A DNA stretch of 57,178 bases from Hymenobacter rubripertinctus (GTDB lineage Bacteria; Bacteroidota; Bacteroidia; Cytophagales; Hymenobacteraceae): the NCBI RefSeq assembly GCF_003583925.1, contig NZ_QYCN01000015.1:36820-93997 (forward strand). The letters are read 5' to 3'. Both the position numbers and the translations under genes were made by a program. Shown here piece after piece: positions 1 through 8,728 of the stretch (the stretch's first letter is position 1; each line of letters opens with the position of its first letter). The notes under the pieces are model-generated. The model saw nothing but the letters and a program-made list of their open reading frames with translations, had not been told where the DNA came from and did not search any database.

Positions 1-205
1 GGGGTTAGGGCTGGCCGCCGGAATGCTGGTCTTCATTAACAGTATTCACCTGATTCCCTACGCCCAATTTGCCCTCAATGGGCGGGTGTTTGGGGTGGCG
101 CTGGGGCTGGCGTTGGTATTTGGAATTCTGTCGGGAGTGTATCCGGCTTATAAAATGTCGAAACTACAGGCCGCGCAGGTCTTGAAAGGAGAAGTTGCCT
201 TATGA
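1..205 (+). CDS. FtsX-family ABC transporter permease, C-terminal end (5' end outside window)
   Basis: The reading frame is open from the window edge and ends at TGA 203-205. The visible tail has one hydrophobic membrane segment followed by the motif GVYPAYKMSKLQAAQVLKGE, the usual last-helix and C-terminal signature of MacB/FtsX-type permeases (YPA..AA.....AL..). Its stop overlaps the start of the next permease by four bases (ATGA), so the two are translationally coupled and probably form one inner-membrane transporter. The ATPase subunit should lie upstream, outside the window. Substrate is unknown. Confidence 0.85.
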   Translation, partial: GLGLAAGMLVFINSIHLIPYAQFALNGRVFGVALGLALVFGILSGVYPAYKMSKLQAAQVLKGEVAL

Positions 206-1392
206 TTCGCCACCTAATTACGCTGATGTGGAACCGCCGCCGGGCCAATGCTCTGCTGCTGGCTGAAATATTTCTGGCTTTCGTAGTGCTGTTTGTAGTG
301 GGCAGCGTGGGCCTCTTTAACTGGCGCAACTACCAGGAGCCGATGGGCTTCAGCTACGATAACGTGTGGGTAATTGACCTAGACGCCGGAACCCAACCCC
401 GGGCCGACCAGTTCGCCACCTTGCAAACCGTACTGCGCCAGCTACGTAGTGCGCCGGGCGTGGTCAGCGTCTCGCGCACCGCCTCCAACACGCCCTTTTC
501 CGGCAGTAACAACACCACTTGGATGGAAACGGAAAAAGATGGTATAAAGCAGTCGGTAGAAGATGTGAACTACTACGAGGCCAACATTGAACTGCGCGAG
601 GTAATGGGGGTGCAAATGCGCGAGGGCCGCTGGTTCGATCACCGCGATGAAACCGCCACCCGGACCCCGGTAGTCATTACGCAACTATTGCGCGATAAGC
701 TATTCGGGCCTGGTGCGCCGGCCGTGGGGAAACGCATCAACAACCGCGAAGCCGAGTGGCAGGTGGTGGGTGTAAGTGGCGCTTACCGCGCCGATGGTGA
801 GTTGCAGGAGCCCCGGCCCGCAATGTTCGTTTACCTCAGCCCCGACGATACGACCCGCGCCCGGAATACGCTTCTGGTGAAGGTGCGGCCCGGAAGCGGC
901 GCAGCGTTGGAAAAGAAAATCAGCGCCGATATTCGTAGCGCCGGCACTACTTGGTCGAGCAATGTCAGAGCCTTGGCCGAACAGCGGCTGACTCAATTCA
1001 AGTTTGGGTTGGTACTTCCCGTTATCCTGGGGGTAGTGTGCCTGTTTCTCATCATTAATGTGGCCTTGGGTCTGTTTGGGGTGCTGTGGCTGAACATCAG
1101 CCGGCGGCGGGGTGAAATTGGCGTGCGCCGGGCCATGGGTGCCACGGCCGGCAACATCAGCGGGCAGGTACTGGGCGAAATCCTGGTTCTGACTACTTTC
1201 GGGCTGGTGTTGGGGCTGCTGGTAGCCGTGCAGTTTCCGCTGCTGGGCATCTTCAGCGTCCTGCCCAGTATCTACTTCACTGCCATGCTGCTGGCAGCCG
1301 GGGTGCTGTATCTGCTGGCCGTGGTGTGCGCCCTCTACCCGAGCCGGCTGGCGGCCGGCATCCAGCCCGCCGTGGCGCTGCGGGAGGAGTAA
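202..1392 (+). CDS. FtsX/MacB-like ABC transporter permease
   Basis: This 396-residue protein begins with an N-terminal membrane segment (about residues 18-42), has a large periplasmic MacB-PCD-like domain (about 45-265), and ends with three membrane helices (about 270-300, 325-350, 360-385) separated by the cytoplasmic segment RRRGEIGVRRAMGAT, the coupling-helix signature of FtsX permeases. It ends in YPSRLAAGIQPAVALREE, as the family does. The ATGA overlap with the preceding permease fixes the start and indicates an operon. The sigma-54 response regulator and kinase that follow may control it; similar ABC permease plus NtrC-type arrangements are common in Bacteroidota. Substrate is not predictable; peptides, lipids or envelope stress are typical roles of the family. 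Confidence 0.9.
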   Translation: MIRHLITLMWNRRRANALLLAEIFLAFVVLFVVGSVGLFNWRNYQEPMGFSYDNVWVIDLDAGTQPRADQFATLQTVLRQLRSAPGVVSVSRTASNTPFSGSNNTTWMETEKDGIKQSVEDVNYYEANIELREVMGVQMREGRWFDHRDETATRTPVVITQLLRDKLFGPGAPAVGKRINNREAEWQVVGVSGAYRADGELQEPRPAMFVYLSPDDTTRARNTLLVKVRPGSGAALEKKISADIRSAGTTWSSNVRALAEQRLTQFKFGLVLPVILGVVCLFLIINVALGLFGVLWLNISRRRGEIGVRRAMGATAGNISGQVLGEILVLTTFGLVLGLLVAVQFPLLGIFSVLPSIYFTAMLLAAGVLYLLAVVCALYPSRLAAGIQPAVALREE

Positions 1393-1549
1393 GAGGTCCT
1401 GGCCGGTAGCTGTGGTTGCCCGGCATCCCTTTGAACTCCGCGCATTCCTCCGCGAACTTGCGTGAAAACCAACACCAGTTATACCTCCAGACAACCGAAC
1501 AATCAGGCGGCGCATTTGCCGTTTCAACCACTATCTTTCCCCGCTCCCT

Positions 1550-2254
1550 ATGAAAAACCTCACGACCCTGGCCCTGTTGTGGCTGCTGGCCCTGGCGCCC
1601 GCCCTGGCCCAAACCGCCACCGAACCCCGTTCCGTCGCTAGTTTCACGGCCATTGAGGTGAGCAACGGTATCGAGCTGAACCTGACCGCCGGCCCCGCCC
1701 AACGCCTCCAGGCCAGCGCCGACACGCCCGAGCTCCTGGCCCGCCTCAAAACCGACGTGCGCAACGGCGTGCTGATTATCAGCTTTGAGCGGGAGAAAGA
1801 CGAAAAGCAGGACCGCAACAGGCGCACCTTCCACCTGCTGGTGGAGGTAACGGCCCCGGCCGTGGCGGCCCTCAAGGGCACCAGCGGCGCCAAAATCGCG
1901 CTGGCCGGCCCTTACGTCATCGATAAGCTGAATCTCGATCTGTCGTCGGGGGCCATGCTGGAGGGGGAAATCCGGGCGGCCGCGCTCCGCGCCGACCTGA
2001 GCAGCGGCGGCATTGCCTCACCCACCGGGCAGGCCCAGCGCCTCACGGTCGACGTTTCCAGCGGGGGTATTTTCAAGGGCCAAAACCTGCAAGCCACCAC
2101 CTGCGAGGCTTCGGCGTCGAGTGGGGGCATCGCCAACATTGAAGTGCGCGAAACCCTGACGGCCCAGGCGTCGAGCGGGGGCCTTGTGCGCTATGGGGGC
2201 GCGGCCCAGGTCAAGAAAACGGCCAGCAGCGGCGGCAGCGTAAAGAGTCGGTAG
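1550..2254 (+). CDS. Secreted GIN-domain (DUF2807) protein
   Basis: The 234-residue protein starts with a clear signal peptide (MKNLTTLALLWLLALAPALAQ, likely cut after Ala-Gln). The rest is a head GIN domain (DUF2807): the opening block FTAIEVSNGIELNLTAG, followed by a repetitive beta-helix with recurring SSGG turns (about residues 125-230). Members are predicted exported or surface beta-solenoid proteins of unknown function, sometimes labelled auto-transporter adhesin. It lies 157 bp after the permease and about 100 bp before the response regulator, so it may belong to the same envelope-response locus. The intervening 1393-1549 shows no gene. Confidence 0.85.
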   Translation: MKNLTTLALLWLLALAPALAQTATEPRSVASFTAIEVSNGIELNLTAGPAQRLQASADTPELLARLKTDVRNGVLIISFEREKDEKQDRNRRTFHLLVEVTAPAVAALKGTSGAKIALAGPYVIDKLNLDLSSGAMLEGEIRAAALRADLSSGGIASPTGQAQRLTVDVSSGGIFKGQNLQATTCEASASSGGIANIEVRETLTAQASSGGLVRYGGAAQVKKTASSGGSVKSR

Positions 2255-2351
2255 CCCGCCGCTCTGCCCATTTCCGATAGTCCCCGACCCACCTCCGCGC
2301 TACTCCGCGCTCTGCTGCGGGAAAACTACCCGCCCGATACCTGAACGGTCC

Positions 2352-3734
2352 ATGATTCTACTAGTTGACGATGATATTGCCGTGCGCACTTCCCTGCGCC
2401 TGCTGCTGAAGCAGAACGGCTACCCCGCCGAAGCCGTGGCCACGCCCGCCGAGGCCTTGCGCCTCGTGGAAACGAACGCGCCCCGGCTGGTGGTCCTCGA
2501 TATGAACTTCTCGCTCGATACCAGCGGCCACGACGGCCTGCACCTGCTGACCCAACTCAAGCGGTTGCGGCCGGCGTTGCCGGTGGTGCTGCTCACGGGC
2601 TGGGGCAGCATCGCGCTGGCCGTGGCTGGCATGAAGGCCGGGGCCGCCGAGTTCGTTACCAAGCCCTGGGACAACGACCACCTGCTCCAGACCATCCGCA
2701 CGGTGCTGGCCCTCACCGAACCCGACCCGGTCCTCACCGACCCGGCCACCCTCAGCCGGCGCCAGCTCGATGCCCAGTACGATTTTACGGGCATCGTGGG
2801 CCAGGATGCGGGGTTGCTGCACGTGCTGCGCCAGGTGGGCCAGGTGGCGCCCACCGATGCCTCGGTGCTTATCGAGGGCGAATCGGGGACGGGCAAGGAA
2901 CTAATTGCCGAGGCCCTGCACCGCAACAGCACCCGCCGCCGCCAGCCCTTCGTGAAGGTGAACCTGGGCGGTATTTCGGCCTCCCTGTTTGAGAGTGAGC
3001 TGTTCGGCCACCGCCGCGGGGCGTTCACGGATGCCAAAGCCGACCGCGTGGGCCGCTTCGAAATGGCCCAGGGCGGCACCATTTTCCTGGATGAAATCGG
3101 GGAGCTCGACCTCAATTCGCAGGTGAAGCTGCTGCGCGTGCTCCAGGACCGCACCTACGAAGTGCTCGGCGACAGCAAGCCGCGTCGCCTCGATATCCGG
3201 GTGGTCTGCGCCACCAACCGGCATTTGGCCGAGGAAGTGCGGGCGGGCCGCTTCCGCGAGGATTTGTTCTACCGCATCAACCTGATCACCGTGCACCTGC
3301 CCGCCCTGCGCGAGCGGCCCCAGGATATTGGCCTGCTGGTGCAGCACTTCGTGGCCGCCCTGCGCGCCACCTACCAGCGCCCGGCCCTGAAAGTGAGCGT
3401 TCGGGCCCAGCACTGGCTCCAGGAGCAGGCCCTGCCCGGCAACATCCGGGAGCTGAAAAACGTGGTGGAACGGGCCGTGCTGGTTTCGGGCAAAGACGAG
3501 CTCGGCCCCGAAGATTTCCAGGCCCAGACCCCCGCGCTACCCGTTGCCACCAACCCCAACGAGCTACCCGAGCCCGGCACCATGACCCTGGAAGAATTAG
3601 AGGCCCAGATGATTCGGCGCACCCTCACCCATTACGAAGGCAACCTGAGCCGCGTCGCCCGGGCCCTGGGCCTGAGCCGCGGGGCCTTGTACCGAAGGCT
3701 GGAGAAGTACGGAATTGAAACGGCGGAAGGGTAG
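2352..3734 (+). CDS. Sigma-54-dependent response regulator (NtrC family)
   Basis: The 460-residue protein has three domains. The receiver (1-120) shows the acidic pair D6/D7, phospho-acceptor D50, T82 and K104. The AAA+ sigma-54 interaction domain (about 147-375) has Walker A GESGTGKE (176-183), the sigma-54 contact loop GAFTDA (223-228; GAFTGA in proteobacteria) and Walker B GGTIFLDEIGEL. The Fis-type HTH (about 415-455) contains the motif ALGLSRGALYRRLEKYGI. It would activate sigma-54 promoters after phosphorylation by the histidine kinase encoded 537 bp downstream. Likely targets are the flanking transporter and GIN genes, but I found no convincing GG-N10-GC promoter there. Confidence 0.95.
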   Translation: MILLVDDDIAVRTSLRLLLKQNGYPAEAVATPAEALRLVETNAPRLVVLDMNFSLDTSGHDGLHLLTQLKRLRPALPVVLLTGWGSIALAVAGMKAGAAEFVTKPWDNDHLLQTIRTVLALTEPDPVLTDPATLSRRQLDAQYDFTGIVGQDAGLLHVLRQVGQVAPTDASVLIEGESGTGKELIAEALHRNSTRRRQPFVKVNLGGISASLFESELFGHRRGAFTDAKADRVGRFEMAQGGTIFLDEIGELDLNSQVKLLRVLQDRTYEVLGDSKPRRLDIRVVCATNRHLAEEVRAGRFREDLFYRINLITVHLPALRERPQDIGLLVQHFVAALRATYQRPALKVSVRAQHWLQEQALPGNIRELKNVVERAVLVSGKDELGPEDFQAQTPALPVATNPNELPEPGTMTLEELEAQMIRRTLTHYEGNLSRVARALGLSRGALYRRLEKYGIETAEG

Positions 3735-4270
3735 TAGGGGAGAAGAACGTCATGCGGTGCCTGCCGCGCACTAAGCGGTGGCCAGGCATCTGGCGTGGCG
3801 GCGTCGGGTTCTATTCCCTGTAAAGCGACATGCGAAAATGCCGCAGGCTCCCGGGCTTCGTTGTGCCTGCTTCCCGAAGCCATCATCCCCTTTACAGGCG
3901 CATCAGCTTGGTTGGAGAGAGAACCGCGTAGCGGCCAAAGCAGTCAGCGCACCAACTTGGGGCCAGCTAACGGGGGGGGGGGGGGTGCCCATGGGGGTGG
4001 AGCTGGCGCGGTACCACCGCGCTGATGACGGGAGTGCTCCCTCATCAGGGGCCGGGTGCCTGGCCTCCATACGCGACCCGAAGCGCAAGTGCCCCACGTG
4101 CTGCCGCGTTTTCAAGAACCATTTTTCACGAGCTACCGCGTGAAGCGGGTACTATTGCACCAGCAGCGTGCGGGATGCTTCGTCGCCGCTCGGGGCGCGG
4201 AAGGCGCTGCCGGACGTTTTTTAGTGCTGTTACTTACCCCGCACGTTAGCCAAATCCCTCAATCAGCAAG
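3735..4270 (+). other. Long intergenic gap between response regulator and kinase
   Basis: This 536-base stretch holds no gene I can support. Short open frames exist in several phases but look like composition shadows: they show no domain, no signal peptide and arginine/proline-rich translations. Its one notable feature is the 14-base G tract at 3972-3985. The last 60 bases presumably contain the kinase promoter, but no clear TAnnTTTG box is visible. Confidence 0.6.
3972..3985 (+). repeat. Homopolymeric G tract (14 G)
   Basis: A run of 14 consecutive G lies about 285 bases upstream of the histidine kinase start and 240 bases after the response regulator stop. Tracts of this length slip during replication and can vary in length between cells. 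It is not inside a recognised coding region. Confidence 0.9.
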
Positions 4271-5581
4271 ATGAGTTTACGCGTTAAGTTTCTGCTCTTC
4301 GTGGTCCTGATTCACGCGGTACTCATCGTGCTGGCGGGGCAGGTGCTGCGCACCAATCCGGTGCTGTTCGTGGGCCTGGAGGTGCTGCTGCTTATCAGCA
4401 TTGTGCTCACGGTGCAGCTGTACCGGGGCTTCGTGCGGCCGTTTGAGCTGATTGCGGCGGGCACGGCGGCCATGCAGGCCCAGGATTTCTCCCTGAAATT
4501 TGTGCCCGTGGGCCAGCGGGAAATGGACCAGCTCATCGGCGTCTACAACCACATGCTAGACGCCCTGCGCCAGGAGCGCGTCACCCGGCACGAGAAAAGC
4601 CACCTGCTCGAAAGCCTGATTCAGGCCTCACCGGCCGGGCTGCTGCTGCTCTCTTTTGAGGGGGAAATGGAAGGCGTGAACCCGGCCGCCGAACGGATGC
4701 TGGGCCAATCGGCCGCCGCCCTGCTGGGCCATCGCCCCGCCGCGCTGCCCGGCGAGTGGGGCGCGGCCCTGGCCCGCCTGCGCGAGGCCGAGCCCCAGGT
4801 GGTGCGCCTCTCGGGCCTGCAAACCTACCGGGCCAGCTGCTCCCACTTCATCGACCGGGGATTTAGCCGGCAGTTTATTCTGCTCGAAGAACTGACCCGG
4901 GAGCTGATTAAACAGGAAAAGCAGGCCTACGAGCAGCTGATCCGGATGATGTCGCACGAGGTCAACAACTCCATTGGGGCCATCAACTCGCTGCTCAACA
5001 GCTTCCACCACTACGCCCCCCAGCTCGCGCCCGCCGACGCGCCCGATTTCACGGAAGCCCTCGACGTGGCCATTCAGCGCAATACCAACCTGGTCAACTT
5101 TACGGCTGGTTTCGCCCACCTCGTGCGCCTGCCGCCCCCGCAACCCGCGCCCACCGACGTGCACGAGCTGCTGCGTCATCTCACGCGCCTGCTGCACGTG
5201 CCGGCCCAGAACCGCCGCATCAGCTGGCACTTGGCGCTGGCCGAGGGGCCGCTCGTGGTCAATCTGGATGCCCGGCAGCTGGAACAGGCCCTGCTCAACA
5301 TCGGCAAAAACGCCCTCGAAGCCATCGGTGAAAACGGCCACGTGTGGGTGCGCACCAGCCACAATCCGCCCACCCTGGTCATCGAAAACGACGGCGCACC
5401 GTTGTCCCCCGAAGTGCAGCGCCGCCTGTTCACGCCCTTCTTCAGCACCAAGCGCGACGGCCAGGGCATCGGCCTCACCCTGGTCCGCGACATTCTGCTC
5501 CAGCATCAGTTTCGCTTCAGCTTAGAGACGCAGGAAAACGGCCGCACGGCGTTTACGGTGTGGTTCGCGGTGAAGCGGTGA
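4271..5581 (+). CDS. Membrane sensor histidine kinase
   Basis: The 436-residue protein begins with two membrane helices (about 5-27 and 32-50) with almost no periplasmic loop. It continues with a HAMP-like segment (51-105), a PAS-like domain (about 112-200) and a HisKA motif with the phospho-acceptor His in MMSHEVNNSIGAINSL (about residue 228). The HATPase domain shows N box NIGKNALEA, G1 IENDGAPL, F box FFSTK and G2 GQGIGL. The short loop suggests sensing in or near the membrane. It is the obvious partner of the NtrC-type regulator upstream. Its stop codon is the first unit of a 19-copy GTGA repeat. Confidence 0.95.
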   Translation: MSLRVKFLLFVVLIHAVLIVLAGQVLRTNPVLFVGLEVLLLISIVLTVQLYRGFVRPFELIAAGTAAMQAQDFSLKFVPVGQREMDQLIGVYNHMLDALRQERVTRHEKSHLLESLIQASPAGLLLLSFEGEMEGVNPAAERMLGQSAAALLGHRPAALPGEWGAALARLREAEPQVVRLSGLQTYRASCSHFIDRGFSRQFILLEELTRELIKQEKQAYEQLIRMMSHEVNNSIGAINSLLNSFHHYAPQLAPADAPDFTEALDVAIQRNTNLVNFTAGFAHLVRLPPPQPAPTDVHELLRHLTRLLHVPAQNRRISWHLALAEGPLVVNLDARQLEQALLNIGKNALEAIGENGHVWVRTSHNPPTLVIENDGAPLSPEVQRRLFTPFFSTKRDGQGIGLTLVRDILLQHQFRFSLETQENGRTAFTVWFAVKR

Positions 5582-5653
5582 GTGAGTGAGTGAGTGAGTG
5601 AGTGAGTGAGTGAGTGAGTGAGTGAGTGAGTGAGTGAGTGAGTGAGTGAGTGA
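5578..5653 (+). repeat. (GTGA)19 tetranucleotide microsatellite at a stop codon
   Basis: Nineteen uninterrupted GTGA units start inside the last codon of the histidine kinase and include its TGA stop. Because GTGA in this phase always supplies TGA immediately, copy-number change would leave the protein unchanged but would alter the 3' UTR. A four-copy TCAC tract (5840-5855) covers the stop codon of the convergent gene in mirror position. Confidence 0.97.
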
Positions 5654-5855
5654 AATGGAACGTCATTCCGAGCAAAGTACTAGCCGGCGACCCGGCGGAA
5701 AAAGAAACGTCATTCTGAGCGAAGCCGGAGGCGTAGTCGAAGAATCTCGCGTGCCAAAGTAATTCCTGATAACAGGGTTAGTACTGCACGCGAGATTCCT
5801 CGACTACGCCTCCGGCTTCGCTCGGAATGACGTTCTATTTCACTCACTCACTCAC
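5638..5855. repeat. Nested long inverted repeat between convergent stop codons
   Basis: Outer arms (5638-5673 and 5820-5855) contain GTGA/TCAC units plus GAACGTCATTCCGAGC with one mismatch. Inner arms (5706-5754 and 5786-5834) are 49 bases, nearly perfect, around a loop of about 30 bases. The element spans the whole intergenic space from the kinase stop to the YwqK-like stop. The GTCATTC-GAGCGAAGC core recurs in other hairpins of this window (family 1). It could act as a bidirectional terminator or be a MITE/REP-like mobile repeat. Confidence 0.9.
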
Positions 5856-7288
5856 CGCACTGGTGGTTTGCGGGTGGGCCTTACCGGCGGGGTTTGGTTG
5901 GGGTCCACAACCTGGCCGTTGCGGAAGGTTTTCTTCTCCTTTACCGTCGTGCCATCGGGGCCGAAGTAACTCCAGACGCCGGTTTCCTTGCCGTTGCGGA
6001 AGGCCCCGCTCATTTCGGGGGTGCCGTCTTCGCGCAGCAGGCGGTAGGGGCCGGTTTTGAGGCCGCGCACGTAGGTGGTTTCGGCCTGGAGCTTGCCCGA
6101 GGGGTAGAACGACTGGCCCAGGCCGGCGGGCTTCCCGTTCTCGTTGAGCAGCTTGCTTTGCAGCGTACCGGTAGGGTAGTAGGTGAGCTGCTCGCCCCCC
6201 AGGCGGCCGTTGAGGTAAGTTTCGAGCTGCTGTACCTGCTTGCCGCCGGGGAAATAGGTGCGCCACTGGCCCACCGGCTGCCCGTTCTTGTACTGCTGCT
6301 CCCGGTGCAGGCTGCCATCCTCAAAATAGGTCGTGATTTTTCGGTCCCGGGCCTGGTTGGCGTACTCGATTTTCTGCGCCGGCTTGCCCGATTCGTAGAA
6401 ATCCTCCTGGGTGCCCGTCAGCACGCCCTGGCGGTAGTTCATCTTGCTCTTAATGGCCCCACTCTCGTAGTATGCTTTGGCCGGGCCGTCGAGGTTGCTG
6501 GTGCCGCCGGCCAGGGAGCGGGCCTGCTTGGTGAGGTCGTCGCCGAGGGGGTTTTTCACGGCCCGGCCGCTGAAGGTGGCGGCCACGTAGGTGCCCTCGG
6601 TCTGGAGCTTGCCGGAGCGGTAGAAGGTGCGGTAGCTACCCCGGCCCGACTTATCAGCCAGCACCTCCGTTTCGAGCTGGCCGTTGTCGTAGTACGTTTT
6701 GTAGGGGCCGGCCAGCAGGCCGCGGCTGTAGGTGCCCTCACTCTGAAGCTCCCCGTTCTCATAATAGGTTTTTGCCGGCCCGTTGGCCTGGCCCTCAGCG
6801 TAGGTGATTTCGGCCTTAGGTTTGCCCGAATCGTACAGCTCGCGCACCAGACCAGTTGGCTGGCCTTTGGTCAGCGTCGTTTCCAGCTTGATTTTGCCGT
6901 CGGGGAAGTAGTAGCGCAGCAGGCCGGTGGGCTCGTCGTTGTCGTAGGTGCCTTCCTGGGCCATTTTGCCGCTGGCGTAGTAGGTTTTGAACGGCCCCTG
7001 ACGCACGCCGTCCTGGTAGGTCACTTCTACCCGCCGCCCGCCGGTGGGGTGAAATTCTACGTAAGCCGAGTCGCGCTTGCCGGCAGTGTAACGGGTCTGG
7101 GCTTCGAGCTTGCCGGAGTAGTAAAACCGCTTGTACGGCCCCTGCATCACGGTGTCGCCGGCCACCAGGGCCGAGAAAACCTCCCGCTTGTGCACGTTCG
7201 TGGAGTCGAAGTAGGTGGTCAGCCGCCGCAGTTTCTGGGCCTGAGCGGTGGTAGCAGTGAGCAGTAGCAGGATGACAATTCGCTTCAT
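5852..7288 (-). CDS. Secreted YwqK-family (MORN-variant repeat) protein
   Basis: I chose the ATG at 7288, not the upstream one at 7336, because it opens directly on a signal peptide (MKRIVILLLLTATTAQAQ). This gives 478 residues. The mature protein is about sixteen tandem repeats of 20-24 residues with the pattern G-x-Y-x-x-Y-Y-x-S/N-G-x-L/I-x-x-E/K, the MORN-variant repeats of YwqK proteins. Databases often call the family an antitoxin by analogy with B. subtilis YwqK, but the exported repeat forms of Bacteroidota have no proven toxin partner and none is visible here. It is probably an exported or lipid-facing scaffold. It is convergent with the histidine kinase. Confidence 0.85.
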   Translation of the reverse strand: MKRIVILLLLTATTAQAQKLRRLTTYFDSTNVHKREVFSALVAGDTVMQGPYKRFYYSGKLEAQTRYTAGKRDSAYVEFHPTGGRRVEVTYQDGVRQGPFKTYYASGKMAQEGTYDNDEPTGLLRYYFPDGKIKLETTLTKGQPTGLVRELYDSGKPKAEITYAEGQANGPAKTYYENGELQSEGTYSRGLLAGPYKTYYDNGQLETEVLADKSGRGSYRTFYRSGKLQTEGTYVAATFSGRAVKNPLGDDLTKQARSLAGGTSNLDGPAKAYYESGAIKSKMNYRQGVLTGTQEDFYESGKPAQKIEYANQARDRKITTYFEDGSLHREQQYKNGQPVGQWRTYFPGGKQVQQLETYLNGRLGGEQLTYYPTGTLQSKLLNENGKPAGLGQSFYPSGKLQAETTYVRGLKTGPYRLLREDGTPEMSGAFRNGKETGVWSYFGPDGTTVKEKKTFRNGQVVDPNQTPPVRPTRKPPVR

Positions 7289-7407
7289 AGCAGCAAGAAC
7301 GGGGGAAATGGCGAAGTAGTGCGTTACTGGTTTCACGCAGGCTCTCGCGGTGGGTGACGCGGGGTTTCGCAGTGCCGTTTAACGGCCAGAGCGTGGTGCC
7401 CGCAAAC

Positions 7408-7441
7408 AAAAGCCCTGCCGCAAAACAAGCGGCAGGGCTTT
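7408..7441 (-). terminator. Rho-independent terminator of the thiolase gene
   Basis: A hairpin with stem AAAGCCCTGCCGC / GCGGCAGGGCTTT lies 65 bases past the thiolase stop on the minus strand and ends in a T run in that direction. Confidence 0.85.
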
Positions 7442-7505
7442 CAGAGTGAAGTCTCAGGTATACAGAACGAAAGCTGACAGCTAGCAGCTAAAACCTAGCA
7501 GCCCC

Positions 7506-8687
7506 CTATACTTTTTCCAGTACGATGCTGCTGGCCCCGCCGCCGCCGTTGCAGATGCCGGTAACGCCGATTTTGCCGCCTTCGTTCTCCATCACGTTCA
7601 GTAGCGTCGTCACGATGCGGGCGCCGGAAGCACCCAGCGGGTGGCCCAGCGAAACTGCGCCGCCGTACACGTTCACCTTCGTGCCTTCCAGGTTCAGGAG
7701 CTTGTTGTTGGCCAGCGAAACCACCGAGAAAGCCTCGTTAATTTCGTAGAAATCTACTTCCGAAGCGTCCAGGCCGGCATTTTTCAGTGCCTTCGGAATA
7801 GCCAGCGCCGGGGTGGTAGTGAACCACTCGGGAGCCTGCTCGGCGTCGGCGAAGCCCCGGATGATGGCCAGCGGCTTAATGCCCAGCTCATCGGCCTTCT
7901 CGCGGCTCATGAGCAGCACGGCGGCGGCCCCGTCGTTGAGGGTGGAGGCGTTGGCCGCCGTTACGGTGCCTTCCTTGGTGAAGGCGGCCCGCAGCCCGGC
8001 GAACTTGCTGAAATCTGCCTTCAGGTACTCCTCGTCGTCAGAAATAACAGTTTCCTTGCCGCGTACCGTAATGGTGACGGGCACGATTTCGTCCTTCTTC
8101 TTGCCGGCCTTGGCGGCGGCGGCGCTGCGCTCGTAGCTCTGCTGGGCGAAGGCGTCCTGGTCTTCGCGCGTGATGCCGTAGTGGGCGGCGGTGGCGTCGG
8201 CGGCGTTGCCCATGGCATAGTCGTGGTAGGGGTCCCAGAGGCCGTCCTTCATCAGGCCGTCAATCATCTGGCCGTTGCCGTACTTCGCCCCGAAACGGGC
8301 TTTGTCGAGGTAATATGGCACGTTGCTCATGCTTTCCATGCCGCCGGCCATTACCACGTCGGCCTGGCCCAGCATAATGGCCTGGGCGCCGTACATAATG
8401 GCTTTCGAGCCCGAGGCGCATACTTTGTTCACGGTGGTGCATTCCACGGTGTCGGGCAGGCCGGCTTTCTTGGCCGCCTGGCGGGCCGGAGCCTGGCCCA
8501 GGTTGGCCGAAATCACGTTGCCCATAATTACCTGCTGCACTTCCTTGCCATCGAGGCCGGCCTTTTCCAGCGCGCCTTTAATGGCAATAGCGCCCAGCTC
8601 AATGGCCGACAATGAGGCCAGGCTGCCACCAAACGAGCCAATCGGGGTGCGTACGGCGGCGACAATAACTACTTCCTTGATTTGCAT
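7506..8687 (-). CDS. Acetyl-CoA C-acyltransferase (thiolase)
   Basis: The start at 8687 gives MQIKEVVIVAAVRTPIGSF, the family's normal N terminus, and 393 residues, the typical length. The upstream ATG at 8744 would put the promoter inside the coding region. Active-site residues are present: nucleophile C90 in VNKVCASGSKA, the GHPLGASGAR histidine and the C-terminal NGGGGASS block preceded by the second Cys (ICNGGGG). The enzyme either condenses two acetyl-CoA or cleaves 3-ketoacyl-CoA in the cytoplasm. The central EINEAFSVV motif fits a biosynthetic or AtoB-like enzyme, but direction cannot be fixed from sequence. The gene stands alone with its own promoter and terminator. Confidence 0.95.
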   Translation of the reverse strand: MQIKEVVIVAAVRTPIGSFGGSLASLSAIELGAIAIKGALEKAGLDGKEVQQVIMGNVISANLGQAPARQAAKKAGLPDTVECTTVNKVCASGSKAIMYGAQAIMLGQADVVMAGGMESMSNVPYYLDKARFGAKYGNGQMIDGLMKDGLWDPYHDYAMGNAADATAAHYGITREDQDAFAQQSYERSAAAAKAGKKKDEIVPVTITVRGKETVISDDEEYLKADFSKFAGLRAAFTKEGTVTAANASTLNDGAAAVLLMSREKADELGIKPLAIIRGFADAEQAPEWFTTTPALAIPKALKNAGLDASEVDFYEINEAFSVVSLANNKLLNLEGTKVNVYGGAVSLGHPLGASGARIVTTLLNVMENEGGKIGVTGICNGGGGASSIVLEKV

Positions 8688-8720
8688 AGTGCTGTTGTTG
8701 GGTGGGGTGAGGGTATAGTT

Positions 8721-8728
8721 CAAAGGTA
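8721..8728 (-). promoter_or_regulatory. Bacteroidota -7 box of the thiolase gene
   Basis: On the minus strand the sequence reads TACCTTTG, an exact TAnnTTTG match, about 34 bases before the thiolase ATG at 8687. No well-spaced -33 TTG is seen. Confidence 0.7.

Noticed and set aside
1393..1549. A sigma-54 promoter for the GIN-domain gene
   Set aside because: The best candidate, GG at about 1405, has 11 rather than 10 bases to its GC and lacks the TTGC context, so it is not supportable.
3778..4143. Possible 121-residue protein between the response regulator and kinase
   Set aside because: It runs through the G14 tract, is Arg/Pro-rich, overlaps other open phases, and shows no domain or signal peptide.
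5578..5653. The GTGA tract as a CRISPR or protein-coding repeat
   Set aside because: It has a four-base unit without spacers, and every in-phase reading meets TGA.
5852..7288. A toxin-antitoxin role for the YwqK-like protein
   Set aside because: The family label comes from a B. subtilis analogue; this protein is exported and has no neighbouring toxin gene.
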